The notes beneath the pieces were generated by a model, which was given only the letters and a program-made list of their open reading frames with translations, made no database searches and had not been told where the DNA came from. This document shows positions 10,008 to 22,564 of a stretch of 64,000 nt of DNA, in pieces. Position 1 is the stretch's first letter; each line of letters starts with the position of its first letter. The position numbers were made by a program, and so were the translations under genes. Source of the stretch: Sarcomyxa edulis (Eukaryota > Basidiomycota > Agaricomycetes > Agaricales > Mycenaceae); assembly GCA_009761415.1 (NCBI GenBank), contig QUOL01000022.1, positions 62,001-126,000 of the forward strand, in the 5' to 3' direction.

Positions 10008-10125
10008 TTATATCAGATCTCAGATCTGCGCAACTTTGTATTCCCACGCCCATTTAAGTAGATGCCGCAACTTGCCGGGTTTTCCAGCACGAACTTGACT
10101 TGAACACAGCCACCTTGCAGCCACC

Positions 10126-11048
10126 ATGGCTCCGTCCAACCTCATCGCACTCACTCGCTCACACAACGCAATCGCAGCAAAGAAACAGGCCAAGAAACAG
10201 CAGATAAAAGAAATTGTATTCGATGATGAAGCTCGATCGTGAGTTGGTTGCATTGGTTCTTTTTTTTAAAAAAACTCATGATATATATCCTTCCATCTGC
10301 CAGGGAATTTTTGACCGGCTTCCATAAACGAAAGTTGGCAAAAGCGGATGCGGCCAGAAAAAAAGCTGTCGAGCGAGAGAAACAGGAAAGAATGGAGTCG
10401 CGAAGGGAGGTGAGTTGATCGATATCTTACAGGCCTCATGGGGGAACATCGTTGATCTTCGTCATGATATCTAGCAACGGCGTATGCTAAGAGAAAGAGC
10501 TATCGAGAATGCGGCTGAAGTTGAGGCAGCTTACGGTGCTATCTTGGGTGCGTAGATTCACACATAGCTATCTGTTCATCGATCTTGATTTGATTATAGG
10601 TGACGTGGATGACGACGACGACGACGAGTGGAGGGGTATACCAGACTCTGTTGACAAGGGAAAACAGAAGGAAAAGGAAGAAGAATACGAGGACGAAGAA
10701 ATGCTCGCAACCGTGACAGTCGTCGAAGATTTTGACCCAGACACATTTATTCACGGCCCACGGATACCAACAGCACAGACCTCAGTCCCAGCCGCACCTA
10801 CATCTAAATCAAAACCACCGGTCGATAGAGTCAAGAAACCAGCTAAAGCTAGAGCGAAGAAAGTCCGGTACGAGACCAAAGATGCGCGCAAGGTGGAGAG
10901 AACGAAGCAGAGGGCGAGAAGGACCGAGAAGGCCGAGTTGGCTGGTGGTAAAGCTGGACGAAGGAAAGGGCCGGGTGGAGGTGCTTCGAAAAAGGGACCA
11001 GGGGGTGGGAAGAGAAAGGCTGGTGGAAGTGGAGGCGGAAAGCGATGA
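10126..11048 (+). CDS. RRP17: Ribosomal RNA-processing protein 17 (Nop25/NOL12 family)
   Basis: Nucleolar 5'-3' exonuclease family that trims the 5' ends of 5.8S and 25S rRNA during 60S assembly. Four exons: MAPSNLIALTR... with IVFDDEAR, then EFLTGFHKRKLAK and the Lys/Arg-rich KAVEREKQERMESRRE helix, then MLRERAIENAAEVEAAYG, then an acidic DDDDDDEW patch and a long basic C-terminal tail ending in Gly/Lys-rich repeats. This order matches fungal Rrp17. The ATG at 10126 has a good context (CCACCATGG). The gene starts only 118 bp beyond the end of the Ngaro-like element, so its promoter is short or partly built from element sequence. Confidence 0.9.
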
Positions 11049-12670
11049 CTTTCCGCGAAAGTGGAGATTCTGTTCATTGCCGAGAGGCAACAGCATTGTC
11101 TCAAAAGTCTTCTTTGTCGAACGTCTTGCTCAAGCAGTTATCACAGGCTTTTTAGAGTTCTAACCGCTACTGAGACCCTTTCTCGAAGAGATTTGTTCCG
11201 CCGGCACTATTTTTTGCGACGTGGGCACGTCTCTATTGAATGTGATATACCTTGGCATGCGAGCTCGCTCGGAAAGATAACTAAACCGAAGGGGAACCGT
11301 GGAACATCCGACCATCAGGACACGCAGGGCTTGTCGGACTGACGACGACCCTGCTCTGTTGACTGGGCGCTATGTCCGGCACTCGTCACGCCATCGCATA
11401 AATCCCTACAAACCCGCGCCCACGGATCAACAACTCTATACGGTCGTCTTCCCAGAGTCGGGATCAATCTATATCAAGAGACGCTTTCACCCAAGTAAGT
11501 GGAGCACGCAGAGATGTTCGTCATAAGTGTTCCAATGTAAATTCCTACTCGGCCTCGGTGTGATGGCCATGTTCGGAAGACGCGATACTATACCAGGTGG
11601 GAGGCATAGTATATAGCCAACCAACTACCCACACAGTGGTAGTGTGATTGTTGAAGAGCCGGACAATGTTTCTACCAAGTACATTTGGGGCACAAGAAGT
11701 CGCTGAACACGCGTAGCGCGCAAAGACTGACCTGTTCTTCCAGCTATCGGGACCGAGGAATCTCGAATTGCGTGGGGGGGGGCATTCCTTGAAGCTGAGA
11801 GGTTCTTTCCACCACCACTGGGAACAAAGTGGTGATGCGGTATACCTTTTTTTGGGTGTTAGGAAGCGCCTTTACGAGAAGCCACTCAAGGTCGCGAAGA
11901 TTTCCGACATGATGGTGCAGGTGACCTGTGCATCTGACTCAAGAGCGAGATATCAGTGGTAGGGCTTGAAGGTGGACGCCGCTGTAACGTCGGCGGTCGC
12001 ACGAATCTTGAGTGAGCCTCGAGCTGGAGTGAAGATAGGTGACTGCCACCCAGTAAGTATCGTGAGTATATCTGAGCTCCTTGGGAGAGATAACGAATAG
12101 TACTGGCAGATATGTCTGCGCAGATAAGGAGATAAGTATATTCGTGGCACACAACGAACCTGTACGAGTAGAGTTAGATTGCAATTGAGACTCGATGGGG
12201 ACAGAGCGGTTTCTTCTCACATATTACAAGTTTGACTCACCTTCATATTTCGAGTCTTCGAATCGACATCGAGATATCACTTGTCATCTCATGTGCTTGT
12301 CATCCAGTTGCCCATTATCGAGTCAAGCTCAGTCAAAGTGGCATGGAGTCGAGGGAATGGCAACGGGGATTCTATCTAATCAACGAGGCATCATGATCAT
12401 CGTAGTTCTCTTCCTGGAGTACCATTGATATAGTACTCACCGACCATGGAGAAATGCTGGAGGACACTAAAGACGAAGAAGGAGTCAAGCTAGTCAAGAG
12501 TTGAAATTGTCGAATGGACCAAAACGCCAGAGTCTGCGGGACCTTCAAATGCAAACACGTGCAACACACGCACGACGTGTCCAGACTCCACGCCGCTTCG
12601 AACAGCTTCTCACTTTAGGCACATCCCTCGTACTTACCATACCAGCTGGGCTGGACTTATTATCCAGATT
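11049..12670. other. No supportable gene in 1.6 kb
   Basis: Open frames up to about 95 codons occur on both strands, but none could be linked by plausible splice sites into a protein I recognise. The frame around 11299-11526 (TDQQLYTVVFPESGS) has coding-like composition and is followed by a GTAAGT donor at about 11492, so a small unrecognised gene or a decayed one is possible. Confidence 0.4.
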
Positions 12671-13670
12671 ATGAACTCGCTATATACTTCCGGCGTTCGC
12701 CAGACAAATTCTCTACAGGCCGACCTCGAGCGACTGCGAAATGGCGATAATTCTGCATCTCTGCTAGGTGCGGGCGCGATAGCACAAGTAGTTGCAACGA
12801 GTTTGGATTATATGGCTAACTTCTCAAGGATACGCGCGTTTACATGTTAGGGCAGATATCTGCATCACTTGCAGCCATGCATAGAACGATAGACGACTAT
12901 GATTCAATGGCGAAGAGGGAGATGATCAAAGCGAAGCAGGAAAAGGCGCAAATGTACGCTCACCTTCTGGATGCTCATCTCAGTTTCGTTTGACCGACAC
13001 GCGACGTTTGCTCCTCCCAGGCGCGTACAGAAATTTCGAACCGACTATTCAGAGCTCCGAAATCAATTCGAGAAACTCAAAGCCGATGCAGCAGCAGAAG
13101 TACGTCCGTCCATATTTCTATTCTCCTTCCTCATGCTCATTTCTCATACTTCTCATTTTGTTCAGACGGCTGAACGACAACGCGCAGACCTAATCTCAGC
13201 CTCCGCCATCCCACCATCACCTTCCGACACGCGGCGGCGCTTCCAAACCACGCACCCACAGTCCAATCTCCCTCCTTCCCTCCGACCACAACAAGACCAA
13301 CACTCCGAATCCCCATTTCGTGGACCAAACAATCGGGAGAATTATGCTCTAGACGAACACACCTTCATTCGCGAAACGGACTCCCGGTTAGACGAATTCT
13401 TGGCGCAAGGCAGGGAGGTTTTGGATAATCTGAAGGATCAGCGAAATATGTTAAAGGGGACGCAGAGACGACTGTTGGATGCTGCTAATACCTTGGGGCT
13501 GAGTAGGGATGTTATCGGGTGGATTGAGCGGCGGAGGTGAGTATATATAATTCTTGTTCCTATAGGCCGATATTGATTATGTCTTCAGTACTCAGGACAT
13601 GTATATCTTCTTCGCAGGGGCTGCTTTTACGTTCTTCTGTTTCTATATGATCTGGAAGTATCTAGGTTGA
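12671..13670 (+). CDS. BOS1: Bos1/membrin-type Qb-SNARE of ER-Golgi transport
   Basis: Qb-SNARE that works in fusion of COPII vesicles with the cis-Golgi. Exon 1 (ATG 12671) encodes MNSLYTSGVRQTNSLQADLER. Later exons give ISASLAAMHRTIDDYDSMAK, the heptad-rich VQKFRTDYSELRNQFEKLK and, after a proline-rich linker, the SNARE motif with FLAQGREVLDNLKDQRNMLKG and the GLSRDVIGWIERRS end. The last exon is a single C-terminal membrane anchor (MYIFFAGAAFTFFCFYMIWKYLG). Length of about 240 residues and the tail anchor fit the family. Four short introns; the final one splits the codon before TQDMY. Confidence 0.9.
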
Positions 13671-14297
13671 TATTCCGTTCAATATTCATGGATGATTTCT
13701 GCGTTACGGGTGTGCCTCCTCAATTGCTCTGCAAGACATTTCCTGGTGATTGTGCTGACTACTGGCTCACCCAAAATGAACTCCGTCTACACATCGGCTC
13801 TCAGGATAATAATGCGGACCTGCTGAGATCCTCGAAGCCTTAGTATAGTAGGGACAACAATCCAACGCTGTATGATAACCATAGAATATCAGTTTTGAAG
13901 AGGAACGAGCCTAAAAATCAAGCGACGCACCTAGCAGAAGCAAACTAACAATCATGATCACCCTATCTACAACTTTCAACACTTTACTGCAAGAATTAGA
14001 CAACATCCATGCTGCGAACGTCCAACGGTCATGAGAGTTGGTGGAAAACCCTGCTACAAAACAACTAAGACTCTTTGTTGCCTCTTACTGCTGCCAGCCT
14101 GCGACAAGATGATACAAGTACCCATATCTGGTCCCTGGTCCTGGTCCCTGGACTGGTAGGTGGTTATTTGCAGCTGCTAGAATCGCAGAGCCTCGGGTAT
14201 ATCTTACGCGTCGACAGTGCCACATTGAGTGCATCCGATAGCTATTCCTGACCGAAGCTTATTCGCGAGCCAACCTACAGGCTTTCGAAGCTTCGTG
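13671..14297. other. Intergenic region, no gene seen
   Basis: 627 bp between BOS1 and the CLC gene on the same strand. No motif-bearing frame seen. It should hold the BOS1 3' end and the CLC promoter; a short purine/pyrimidine repeat (GGTCCCTGGTCCTGGTCCC) lies near 14131-14150. Confidence 0.5.
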
Positions 14298-17200
14298 ATG
14301 CCAGGACCCGAACTAGCTACGAATCCTCTATCGGCTCCATCTTCAACAGTATATCGTCGCGAGCGCTTACTCCGAATTGGCAGTCATCCTGGTCCATCCA
14401 CGCGTACAAAGGCCAGGCAGCCAGATGACAGCGCTCAGGATACATCCGAGACACCTCTCGTAGGCCCACAGCAGTCCTATGGCACTGTGCCACCGGTACG
14501 CAAACCATCTCGTCGTAAATCATCTCTCAGCTTCCGTTTCCGTCGAGGTCTGCCTGATTTCCCAGGTCTTCATCTACGTGCCACTATATCCAATCCAACT
14601 ACCCCTCTGCAATCCCCGGGACCTTCCACCTTCGGAGAATTCTCGTTCTCGCATTTCAGCACCCAACGACCCATCACTGCGTATGACGCAACTCTGGATC
14701 CCAAGAACGACGGGTCAGACCCAGAGGAAGATCTGGATGCTAAAATAAATGGTATCAGAGTATGGTACTCCTCCTTCTCATCCATCGACTGGCTCCACGA
14801 CGCTATCAAAGACTCTGTTCGTTTCTCTCGACTGCGGAAACGCAAATCCCTTCGTGCGCGTATCCGTCTTGCAGTGGACAAGAGTCTAGGATGGTTCATT
14901 GTGACCATTGTGGGATTCTTGACTGCGGTTGTGGCTTTCTTGGTGGTGCGTAGCGAGCAGTGGTTGTTTGATTCCAAGGAAGGATATTGTCAACAGGCGT
15001 GGTGGAAGGCGAAACGATTCTGTTGTCCTCAAATAGATGACGACTCGTTCGGTGCACCAGAAGCTAGCTGTCCAGCGTGGAAGACTTGGGCGGATAGGTT
15101 CAGTCCTGCGGGAACGAGGGAAGGAGAGGTGGAGTTTGTGGAGTATATCGCGTATGCTATCGTTGCTGTGAGCCATTTACATCTGTCGCGTCTTATGTGT
15201 GTTAATTGTCTTTTCAGTTGATCCTGGCTATCACTTCATGCCTCCTCACCATCTACCTCACAAACTCTACGACATTTGTGACGCGTAAAGACTCTGGAGT
15301 CCTCGCGCCCGATTTCCCCACAGGAGAACCTACAAAGTCCTCTGAAGGAAGCAAACGAAAGGTGACATATTACGCTGCTGGAAGTGGGATCCCGGAGATC
15401 AAGACCATACTTTCTGGTGAGCCTCCACAGCTCGCATTCAATAGCAGGAAACTCATCAACTTGGCAGGCTTCGTTATACACGGGTACCTCGGTGGCAGAA
15501 CTCTCTTCACCAAGTCCGTCGGTCTAGCGCTATCTGTCGCATCGGGACTCTCTCTAGGCAAGGAAGGACCCTTCGTGCACATCGCGAGTTGTATTGGAAA
15601 TATCGTCAGTCGTTTCTCAAGTAAGTACGAAAATAACGAAGGTGCGTCTCACGCGTTTATCTTCACCAGATTGATGTCTTCTGATGTCCCATACAGCCAA
15701 AAGACGCGAAATCCTCAGTGCCGCTTGCGCAGCCGGAGGTGGGCTTTCTCGTCGATTTACAGAATGTCTTGATTGATGAGATGTGTGTTTCTAAGTCGCT
15801 GTTGCGTTTGGAGCGCCTATAGGAGGAACGTTGTTTAGTCTAGAGGAAGTTTCGTACTTCTTTCCCCCAAAGGTATGTCATTCGAGTTATGCAATTTTGT
15901 AATCCGTTGAAACTGTTTTCGTGCAGGTCATGTGGAGAAGGTAGCCCGTTGGCCGCTATGTATCTGCGCTTTGTCGAGGCTGACTTCCTCTCCGTTTCTC
16001 TCAGTTTCTTCTGCGCCATGATTGCGGCTATCACCTTGAAGATCCTGGATCCATTTGGGACGGGTAAATTAGTGCTCTTCCAGGTGACTTACGATAAGGT
16101 ACGAAGCTCGCATCGTTGTCCTATCGCAAACTGATTTCACTGGACACAAGTAGGATTGGCACGCGTATGAGCTTATACCCTTCCTCCTACTTGGAATTGT
16201 CGGTGTAAGTTGCATTCTCTAAGTTTCTGCTTCGAATGATCCTGAATCGATACATGTAGGGATTATATGGCGCTATTTTCACGAAACTGAACCACCGCTG
16301 GAGTCGTGATGTTCGTAACGGAACATTCCTCAAAACACATCCTGTAGCTGAAGTCGTCCTCGTACGTATACAACCAACCGTTCTCATTCTGTGCTCGTAC
16401 CTAAGCCATAATCTAGGTCACGCTCCTCACAACTATGCTCTGCTTCCTAAACCCCTACACCCGCATGGGGGGGACAGAACTAGTCTACAACCTCTTCTCC
16501 GAATGCCGCACGGGCTCTGGAAACACCCACTCAGGCCTCTGCGTCATCGATCCAGGATCCATCACCCACATCTGGCCCGTCGTACGCGCCATACTTACCG
16601 CCATGGTAGTCAAAGGCGCCTTGACCATCATCACGTTTGGAATCAAAGTCCCAGCTGGGATTTTTATACCTTCGTTGGGTGTGGGAGCGTGTGCGGGGAG
16701 GGTGATGGGGATTGGGATGCAGTGGTTGCAGGTGAGGTATCCAGACTCGAGGATGTTTGAGGTTTGTGGTGGGGATATGGATTGTGTGATTCCGGGGCTG
16801 TATGCTATGGTTGGGGCTGCTGCGACGCTTTCTGGTGTTACGGTGTGTCTGTTCGTGGTGGTGTGGGTGTTTGTCATGGCTGCTGATCATTTGGGTTTGA
16901 ACAGAGGGGCACGGTCTCGCTGGCTGTTATCATGTTTGAACTCACAGACACGCTGACTTACGCTGTCCCTGTGATGTTGTCTGTGTTGGTCGCCAAGACG
17001 GTGGCTGATGCGCTGGAGCCCAAGGGTATTTATGATCTTGTCATCGAGATGTCCCAGTTGCCGTACCTCGACTCGAAGCATGAATATCTCTGGGGAAGTC
17101 TTCAGATCACTGACGTGGTGAGTAGCTCTCGGCCCAGTGCTTGGCTACGTAGTCTAAATAACCCTTCTTTAGGTTGAGCGCGATGTCGATGTTATCCGAA

Positions 17201-17850
17201 TGGATCATACGAACACTGTAACGTCCTTGCGAGATCAGCTCCAAGCTCTTGTTTCATTCGGAAACGATGATGGCGGTTTCCCGATACTCAGAGTAGACGC
17301 TGACGATAGCGATGAGGTCAGGATGGTAGGGTATATCGGTGCCAACGAACTGGAACACGCTTTGTGTGAGCCCCTGCTCTTTACTGTGGTTCAGTTGACG
17401 ATGTTGACCACCATTCATAGCCCTCGTAGCTGACCAGGCCGACGAAGAAGTACATTTCCACGCAATGCATGGCCATAAATATACGGGATGCGCGTCGATA
17501 TCGTCCTTGTCTACGATCGCATCCAATGATTGCCTGGATCCTCTGGATTTCAGTCCGTATATGGATCAGGTCGGCTGTTCTGTTCTGCGCCTTGTTGGTT
17601 CTGATGATACTGATAGGTTTCGAATACCAGGCCCCTCTAACACTACAGAACAACTCCCCATTAGAGATGCTCCATCAATTCTTCGTGAAGCTCGGTGCTC
17701 GATATGTCGTCGTCACTGACACCGACGGGCTTTGTAAGTCTAATCTGCGGTTTCTCAACTTATTTGGTGGCTTACTCGTGATCTCTAGATGAGGGCGTGA
17801 TAGACAAGAAGACTTGGCTCGCTTTCCTCACTGGATTGGAAGAGAAATGA
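14298..17850 (+). CDS. CLC-family chloride channel/transporter
   Basis: About 770 residues. CLC proteins are homodimeric chloride channels or Cl-/H+ exchangers; the fungal member Gef1 acts in Golgi/endosomal ion balance. After a basic cytosolic N-terminus ([15 protein letters not shown]), the protein shows the first membrane helix near 14890, the selectivity motifs GSGIPE (about 15385) and GKEGPFVH (about 15560) with the gating glutamate typical of exchangers, [36 protein letters not shown], and [15 protein letters not shown]. The C-terminus has two CBS-like segments, one after [16 protein letters not shown] and one ending in [19 protein letters not shown]. At least seven introns. The ATG at 14298 is preferred; an in-frame upstream start at 14229 is possible. 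Confidence 0.93.
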
Positions 17851-18149
17851 CATTCATGACCTACTACTACAACGACTTATACCCTGGAAATTCTGTTCAT
17901 CATCGCATGCACTTGTACCTACAACTTTGCAGTCATCATACTTTATTTTCTTTCTCCATATGTTGTCCATATGTACTCTTCATTCGCAGTTGCAATTCGT
18001 TTTTTATGGAACGCCACTTATACAAATATCTCAAAATAGGTGTAAGACAAAGAAGGACCAAACAACCATTTCTCGATATTTCGTCCTGATTTCGTTGTGA
18101 TTTCGTCCATTTTCTAAACTTTGAAACTCTACACTCACTCACACTCACG

Positions 18150-18809
18150 ATGGCGAACACTGGTCTCGGAGTCCCCGTCAAGCTTCTACACGAGTCCCTG
18201 GGACATATCATCACCGTCGAGCTGAAAACTGGTCAACTCTACCGTGGAAAACTAGCCGAAGGTGCGTTGACTAAATATTCCATGTTGATATATTGATTGA
18301 CTTTGAACTTTTTTTTTTGCTTGCAGCCGAAGACAATCTGAACATATCCCTTCGAGATATAACAGTTACTGGCCGGGATGGACGTGTATCACAGTTAGAT
18401 CAGGTGTATATCAGGGGGAGTATGGTTCGATTCTTCATTGTTCCGGACATGTTGCAGAACGCGCCCATGTGAGTTCTACTTGCATCCAGCTCGATCGTTG
18501 TCTCAGCTGTCTGACTATCTGATCTTTCCTCAGGTTCAAACGAGTAGGCCCAAATGCGATGAGAGGGAGAGGTATCGGTACAGCGCGTGGAAGGGCAACG
18601 ATTATGCGGGGTGCGTCCTTTTGTCATTTGCTATCTAACCACTACTAAACGTTGCCATCGCTTTTCTTCCACAGCCAATGGTACGATACACCCCCTTCAT
18701 CTACGTTACATCGTCAACACCTTGCTGACTGTCATGTTCTTTCTTCACAGCGCGGCGCGGTCGTGGTGTCGCACCTCCTGCAGGCGGGCCAAGGGGGATC
18801 AGACGATGA
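18150..18809 (+). CDS. SMD3: Small nuclear ribonucleoprotein Sm D3
   Basis: Core spliceosomal Sm protein. Exon 1 (18150-18261) begins [16 protein letters not shown]. Exon 2 (18327-18468) has [11 protein letters not shown] and [13 protein letters not shown], covering Sm1 and Sm2. Exon 3 (18534-18610) reads [15 protein letters not shown]. It is followed by a 6-nt microexon at 18675-18680 and a last exon at 18751-18809 giving an RG-rich tail ([15 protein letters not shown]) that ends in RGIRR and TGA. The Sm fold and RG tail fit the family, and the total is about 130 residues. Without the microexon the tail shifts frame or loses two residues, depending on the joint. Confidence 0.93.
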
Positions 18810-20243
18810 TGCTCTGTCAGTTGAGAACTTTTTTTCCCCAAAAAATATCCTGTGTCTCTGTTACCAGCAGCTGTCGATATCTTGTAGGACCCCGTACTAT
18901 ACGTTAAATTTCATTGTGAGTCGCGATTACAGAAACTGCTTTTTCTTGTTGTGTTACAGGAGACGTGGCGCCTAAATATCCCAAGCTCAAGACCTCTCTT
19001 CGATGATCTGAATCCCCTACATTCCTTCCTGGCGAGCTTCGTAACTTTCGAGACTGAGGCTGGGATTCTGATACGAACGATCTGGTTCAGGACGAAAAGT
19101 ATTGGTTTCACCGAGATATTCGGGTTGCAGACTCGTTCTATGTTGCCCCTGCAGGTAGACGGGTCGAGGAAGCAGAGCAGGATCGCGAGGAGCTTGGCCC
19201 GAACGAATTGGTAATGACTGCGCGAGGGTAACAGGGATTGCGAATGAGGCATGCGAACAACATCGACGCCCTCGACCGCATATTGAGGAAAGTTCCCCCA
19301 CGAACATCGAGCTCATGGAATTTTCGTAGCCTCTGCTAGTCGCTAATACATTGATTAGCTTGATATGTCCTCAACAACTTGTCATCTTTGGTGAGTCTAA
19401 CATCAACTCGGAATTATCCGACACTCTGACGAGACTTCATATAGCAAGTCTCTCTACTCGGCCTCTGCTCTGTGCTTTGGGAAATAGTCTGGCTCACAGC
19501 ATGCCGATACTAGTATCTCACAAAACGTACTGACCACCTCTATGTAGTCTGATCACAACGATCCTCACAGATGTGCGTGTACAATATGAGCCGACTTCGG
19601 CTTCCAGCCGCGGAAATGGTGGTGGAATGTTTTGTTCGCATATCCGATGCAAGAGGAGGGGGCATGGAGAGAAATGGATGCCATAGTAGACTTCGAGGGA
19701 GCGAGTTCAGTTATGGCTTGAAGTTACCCTGGTTAGAATTTTATTCACTGATCCGTGGGCTCATTGATATTTCACTCAACATTCTCATTCCGTTTAGATA
19801 GACGAGGAGGCTAAGCTATTTCAGTCGCATGGTAGCTGGCTTTGAATATCGTAAACATTTTCAGTGAATTGGAAGATCAAAGGCGCTCATGTCGTCCGAA
19901 CCTGTGATTTTCGATGAGATTTAACAATGCAGAGGTGCGTTGATACATCCCTGTGTGTTCGTGAGTATGATTAGATCTGCATACGGCTAGATATCCGACA
20001 TAGTGACGGCGGTCTTTGACCGTGGTGAGAAGCGAGGACTAGCAGTAGCATCGCCAACCATTTCGATGTGGCGCCCATGTCAATCTCATATCCAAGTACG
20101 TACGGCGATCTCACTGCGCAGTCAACATTCAGTCCATATCCCGCATTTACAGCCGTGAATGACTGTCTCAAGATTACGCGCCAATGGTATATATAAATAA
20201 GACTCAGTACGTGCTCTGTCTTCACGAATTCCTTGTGTTGCAG
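18810..20243. other. 1.4 kb with decayed gene fragments, no intact gene
   Basis: The stretch 18951-19214 is open but unrecognised. Around 19801-19891 a segment resembles an exon of the hydrolase gene that follows. A short match (GAACATCGAGCTC) to the next exon of that gene occurs at about 19302. I read this as remnants of an older hydrolase copy plus promoter sequence. Confidence 0.4.
19801..19891 (+). pseudogene. Decayed fragment of the alpha/beta-hydrolase family
   Basis: About 90 bp aligns by eye, nearly without gaps and at roughly two thirds identity, with the exon at 20700-20789 of the downstream hydrolase (the exon encoding GGPGVEVTSAAWKLALNT). Shared blocks include TTTCAGTCGCATGG against TTTCAG.CGCATGG, TGGCT.TGAATA and TTTTCAG.G..TGGAAGA. 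No open frame spans it and no matching exons flank it in order, so it is a remnant of a duplicated copy. Confidence 0.5.
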
Positions 20244-22564
20244 ATGGCGCTGTTTTCAGTCGCGACGTTCGGTGTTCTCCTCCTCAAAGGCGTCTCTAGC
20301 GTGTACGGGCGATCGTCTAATTACAATCCCTCCGCAGAGGTTCGATGGGTCGATTGCTCCTTAAACGTCCCGCAGTCTCTGCAAATTGCTTTGAATATTA
20401 CTACTTGGGATACGAACAGCAATCCCGATCTTCCTCCTCTTCCGTCGTCCTTGAAATGCGGACGTATCGATGTCCCGATGGACTATACCCAGGCTTTCGA
20501 CGACAGCAATAAGATTACTGTTGGCTTTTCGGTTTACCGTCCTGTTCAACCCAAGGGTGTCATTTTCTTGTAAGTCATAGCACAGTCCTGGATCGCATGA
20601 ACTCATAACTAATTCGTGTATATTATAAAGTAATCCGGGTCAGATTTAGCCGTGCAATCATCAATGCTCGGCAGTTTCTCATAGCTCATTCATTTAGGTG
20701 GACCAGGGGTCGAGGTCACTTCAGCCGCATGGAAATTGGCTCTGAATACAACAGACGTTTTCAGCGGGCTGGAAGACTTTGAGTTCATGAGTGAGTACTC
20801 TTCCCTGACCCTTCTCTCTTCTCTCTCATTCGCTCGTTCGCCAATTTATTAGTGATGGACGTACGTGGAACATCGAGCTCCAACGCGCTGAACTGTTCGG
20901 TGGACGCCATCGCTAACATACCCGCTTTTTAGTGAGTACGCTTTGTTACTTTGATTGATTTTTGTGTGTCCTCAATTGTTGTTTTCATCAGCCCCAGGAC
21001 TCAAGACGAGTTCGACACGTTACAGGCAGCTGTGAACAGCTTCGCCCAGTCTTGTATCGACCTCAGCTCGCCTCCCGGAATTGTAGGACATGTAGGAGCG
21101 CAAGACACGGTGGAAGACTGGGAAAGTATCCGACTTGCCCTAGGTTATGACAAAATCAGTCTTTTGGGCATATCCTAGTGAGTTTTACTTTGCTGCCGTA
21201 CAGTATTGGGGTATGACATCTTATCGAATATCTCAAAGTGGAACATTTTACTTCGCTGAATATGTTTATCGATATCCTGATAGCGCGAAATATGTTGTTC
21301 TTGATGCTGTAGCGGGGCATGGAATCGTGAGTCCGAGCAGTCATTAACGGCACTACTATTGATGCTCACTCATCTTGAAGGATGATTTGGACCAGGTTGA
21401 TTACGACATCAAGGCTATTAATCGGATGTTGCTTCGAGCAGATGCATTTTGTTTGTCCAACTCAACGTGTCCTTTCCACAACCAGGGAAAAGGAAGTGTT
21501 CCCGCCGTTCGTTCTACTTAGATTGACAGATAAGATTCGTTAATCATGGCAGTTTCACTTTTAGGCTTTCGAGACAGTTCTACAACAAGCAATCGCAGCC
21601 AGTCCGTGCGACAACTCCACCGCTTGTGATCCGGCGATAGCCAGATCTCTGCGTAATTCGGTCGCTGCCGCCCTTAGAGGGGTCCCCGCATATTCAGACC
21701 TTTTAGAAGGCCTTGAACTAGCTCTCAATGGGAACACTAGCTTTTTATCTCCAGGAACGTCTTTAGACTTCGCCGTCGCGCTACCGTTGTTCTGTCTTGG
21801 CGAGGGTACGACCACAACTTACTTGGTTCTATTCGAATGAGAGTGGCTGACGAGTCATACAGCAATTGATAATAACACGTTCGCTGGTATGGATCAATTC
21901 CGAATCAGCACTGCTCAAGTGAGTTTTCAAACAGTCATCGATTGTTGCATTGCCCAACGCCACAGTATCTCCAGGAAGACACGTTCCACGCGATGGTCTC
22001 CCTTGCGTGGCAGGCGAAGGTCATTTTTCATTCTAATTCATTTGGCGTTGAGGTATTGACACTCTTGGAATGCAGTTGCTTTGTTCTGGATGGCCTTTCC
22101 CAGGCTTCCCCAAGAATACACTACAAACGGACTTTCCTATTGTGTGGGTCACTGCCGACTATGATCTCAAGTGAGCCTCTCTTTGCGTCGCATCTCTTAT
22201 AAGGGACATCTTACATCTGATATCGCGTTCAGCACAGCCACCGAACGGGCTACGTTTGCCTGGGAACATGCTCCTAATTCTACTCTCATCGTTCGTCACG
22301 GAGATGGCCACGGTACAACGGAAGGTCAGTCATTCATCATATGCAACCTTTCCCCGTGCTGACGTACACGTAGTGGTCGGAACACCTGCGAGAGATCTTT
22401 TCGTAGAGTATTTTCACACGGGCGTAGTGGGCAACTCCTCGAATGAGACCCTTGCCACCGTTTATAGACCTGGAAGCACTCGTGGCCCGATTACCGACCC
22501 TTACACTGCACCTATCGGTGAAGCGGCAGGAGACTTCGTGGTATTCTTGCCCTTTGGTGCGTAG
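20244..22564 (+). CDS. Secreted alpha/beta-hydrolase, S33/TAP-like serine hydrolase
   Basis: An ATG at 20244 opens a signal peptide (MALFSVATFGVLLLKGVSSVYG). The spliced protein continues through VPMDYTQAFDDSNKITVGFSV, an oxyanion-hole motif NPGGPG, MDVRGTSSS, the nucleophile elbow LLGISYGT (Ser in G-X-S-X-G, split by an intron near 21178), YVVLDAVAGHGI, CPFHNQGKGSVPA and a TAP-like C-terminal region with WVTADYDLN and the likely catalytic His in HGDGHGTT. These are marks of the fungal family of tripeptidyl-peptidase-like S33 hydrolases. About nine introns. Substrate unknown; peptide release outside the cell is the usual guess. A fragment of a related copy lies just upstream. No inactivating change was seen in the parts read. 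Confidence 0.8.

Noticed and set aside
10751..11104. 117-codon minus-strand frame rich in Pro and Phe
   Set aside because: Antisense shadow of the Gly/Lys-rich RRP17 tail.
16485..16890. Two overlapping minus-strand frames of 119-130 codons
   Set aside because: Antisense to an exon of the CLC gene with conserved transporter motifs.
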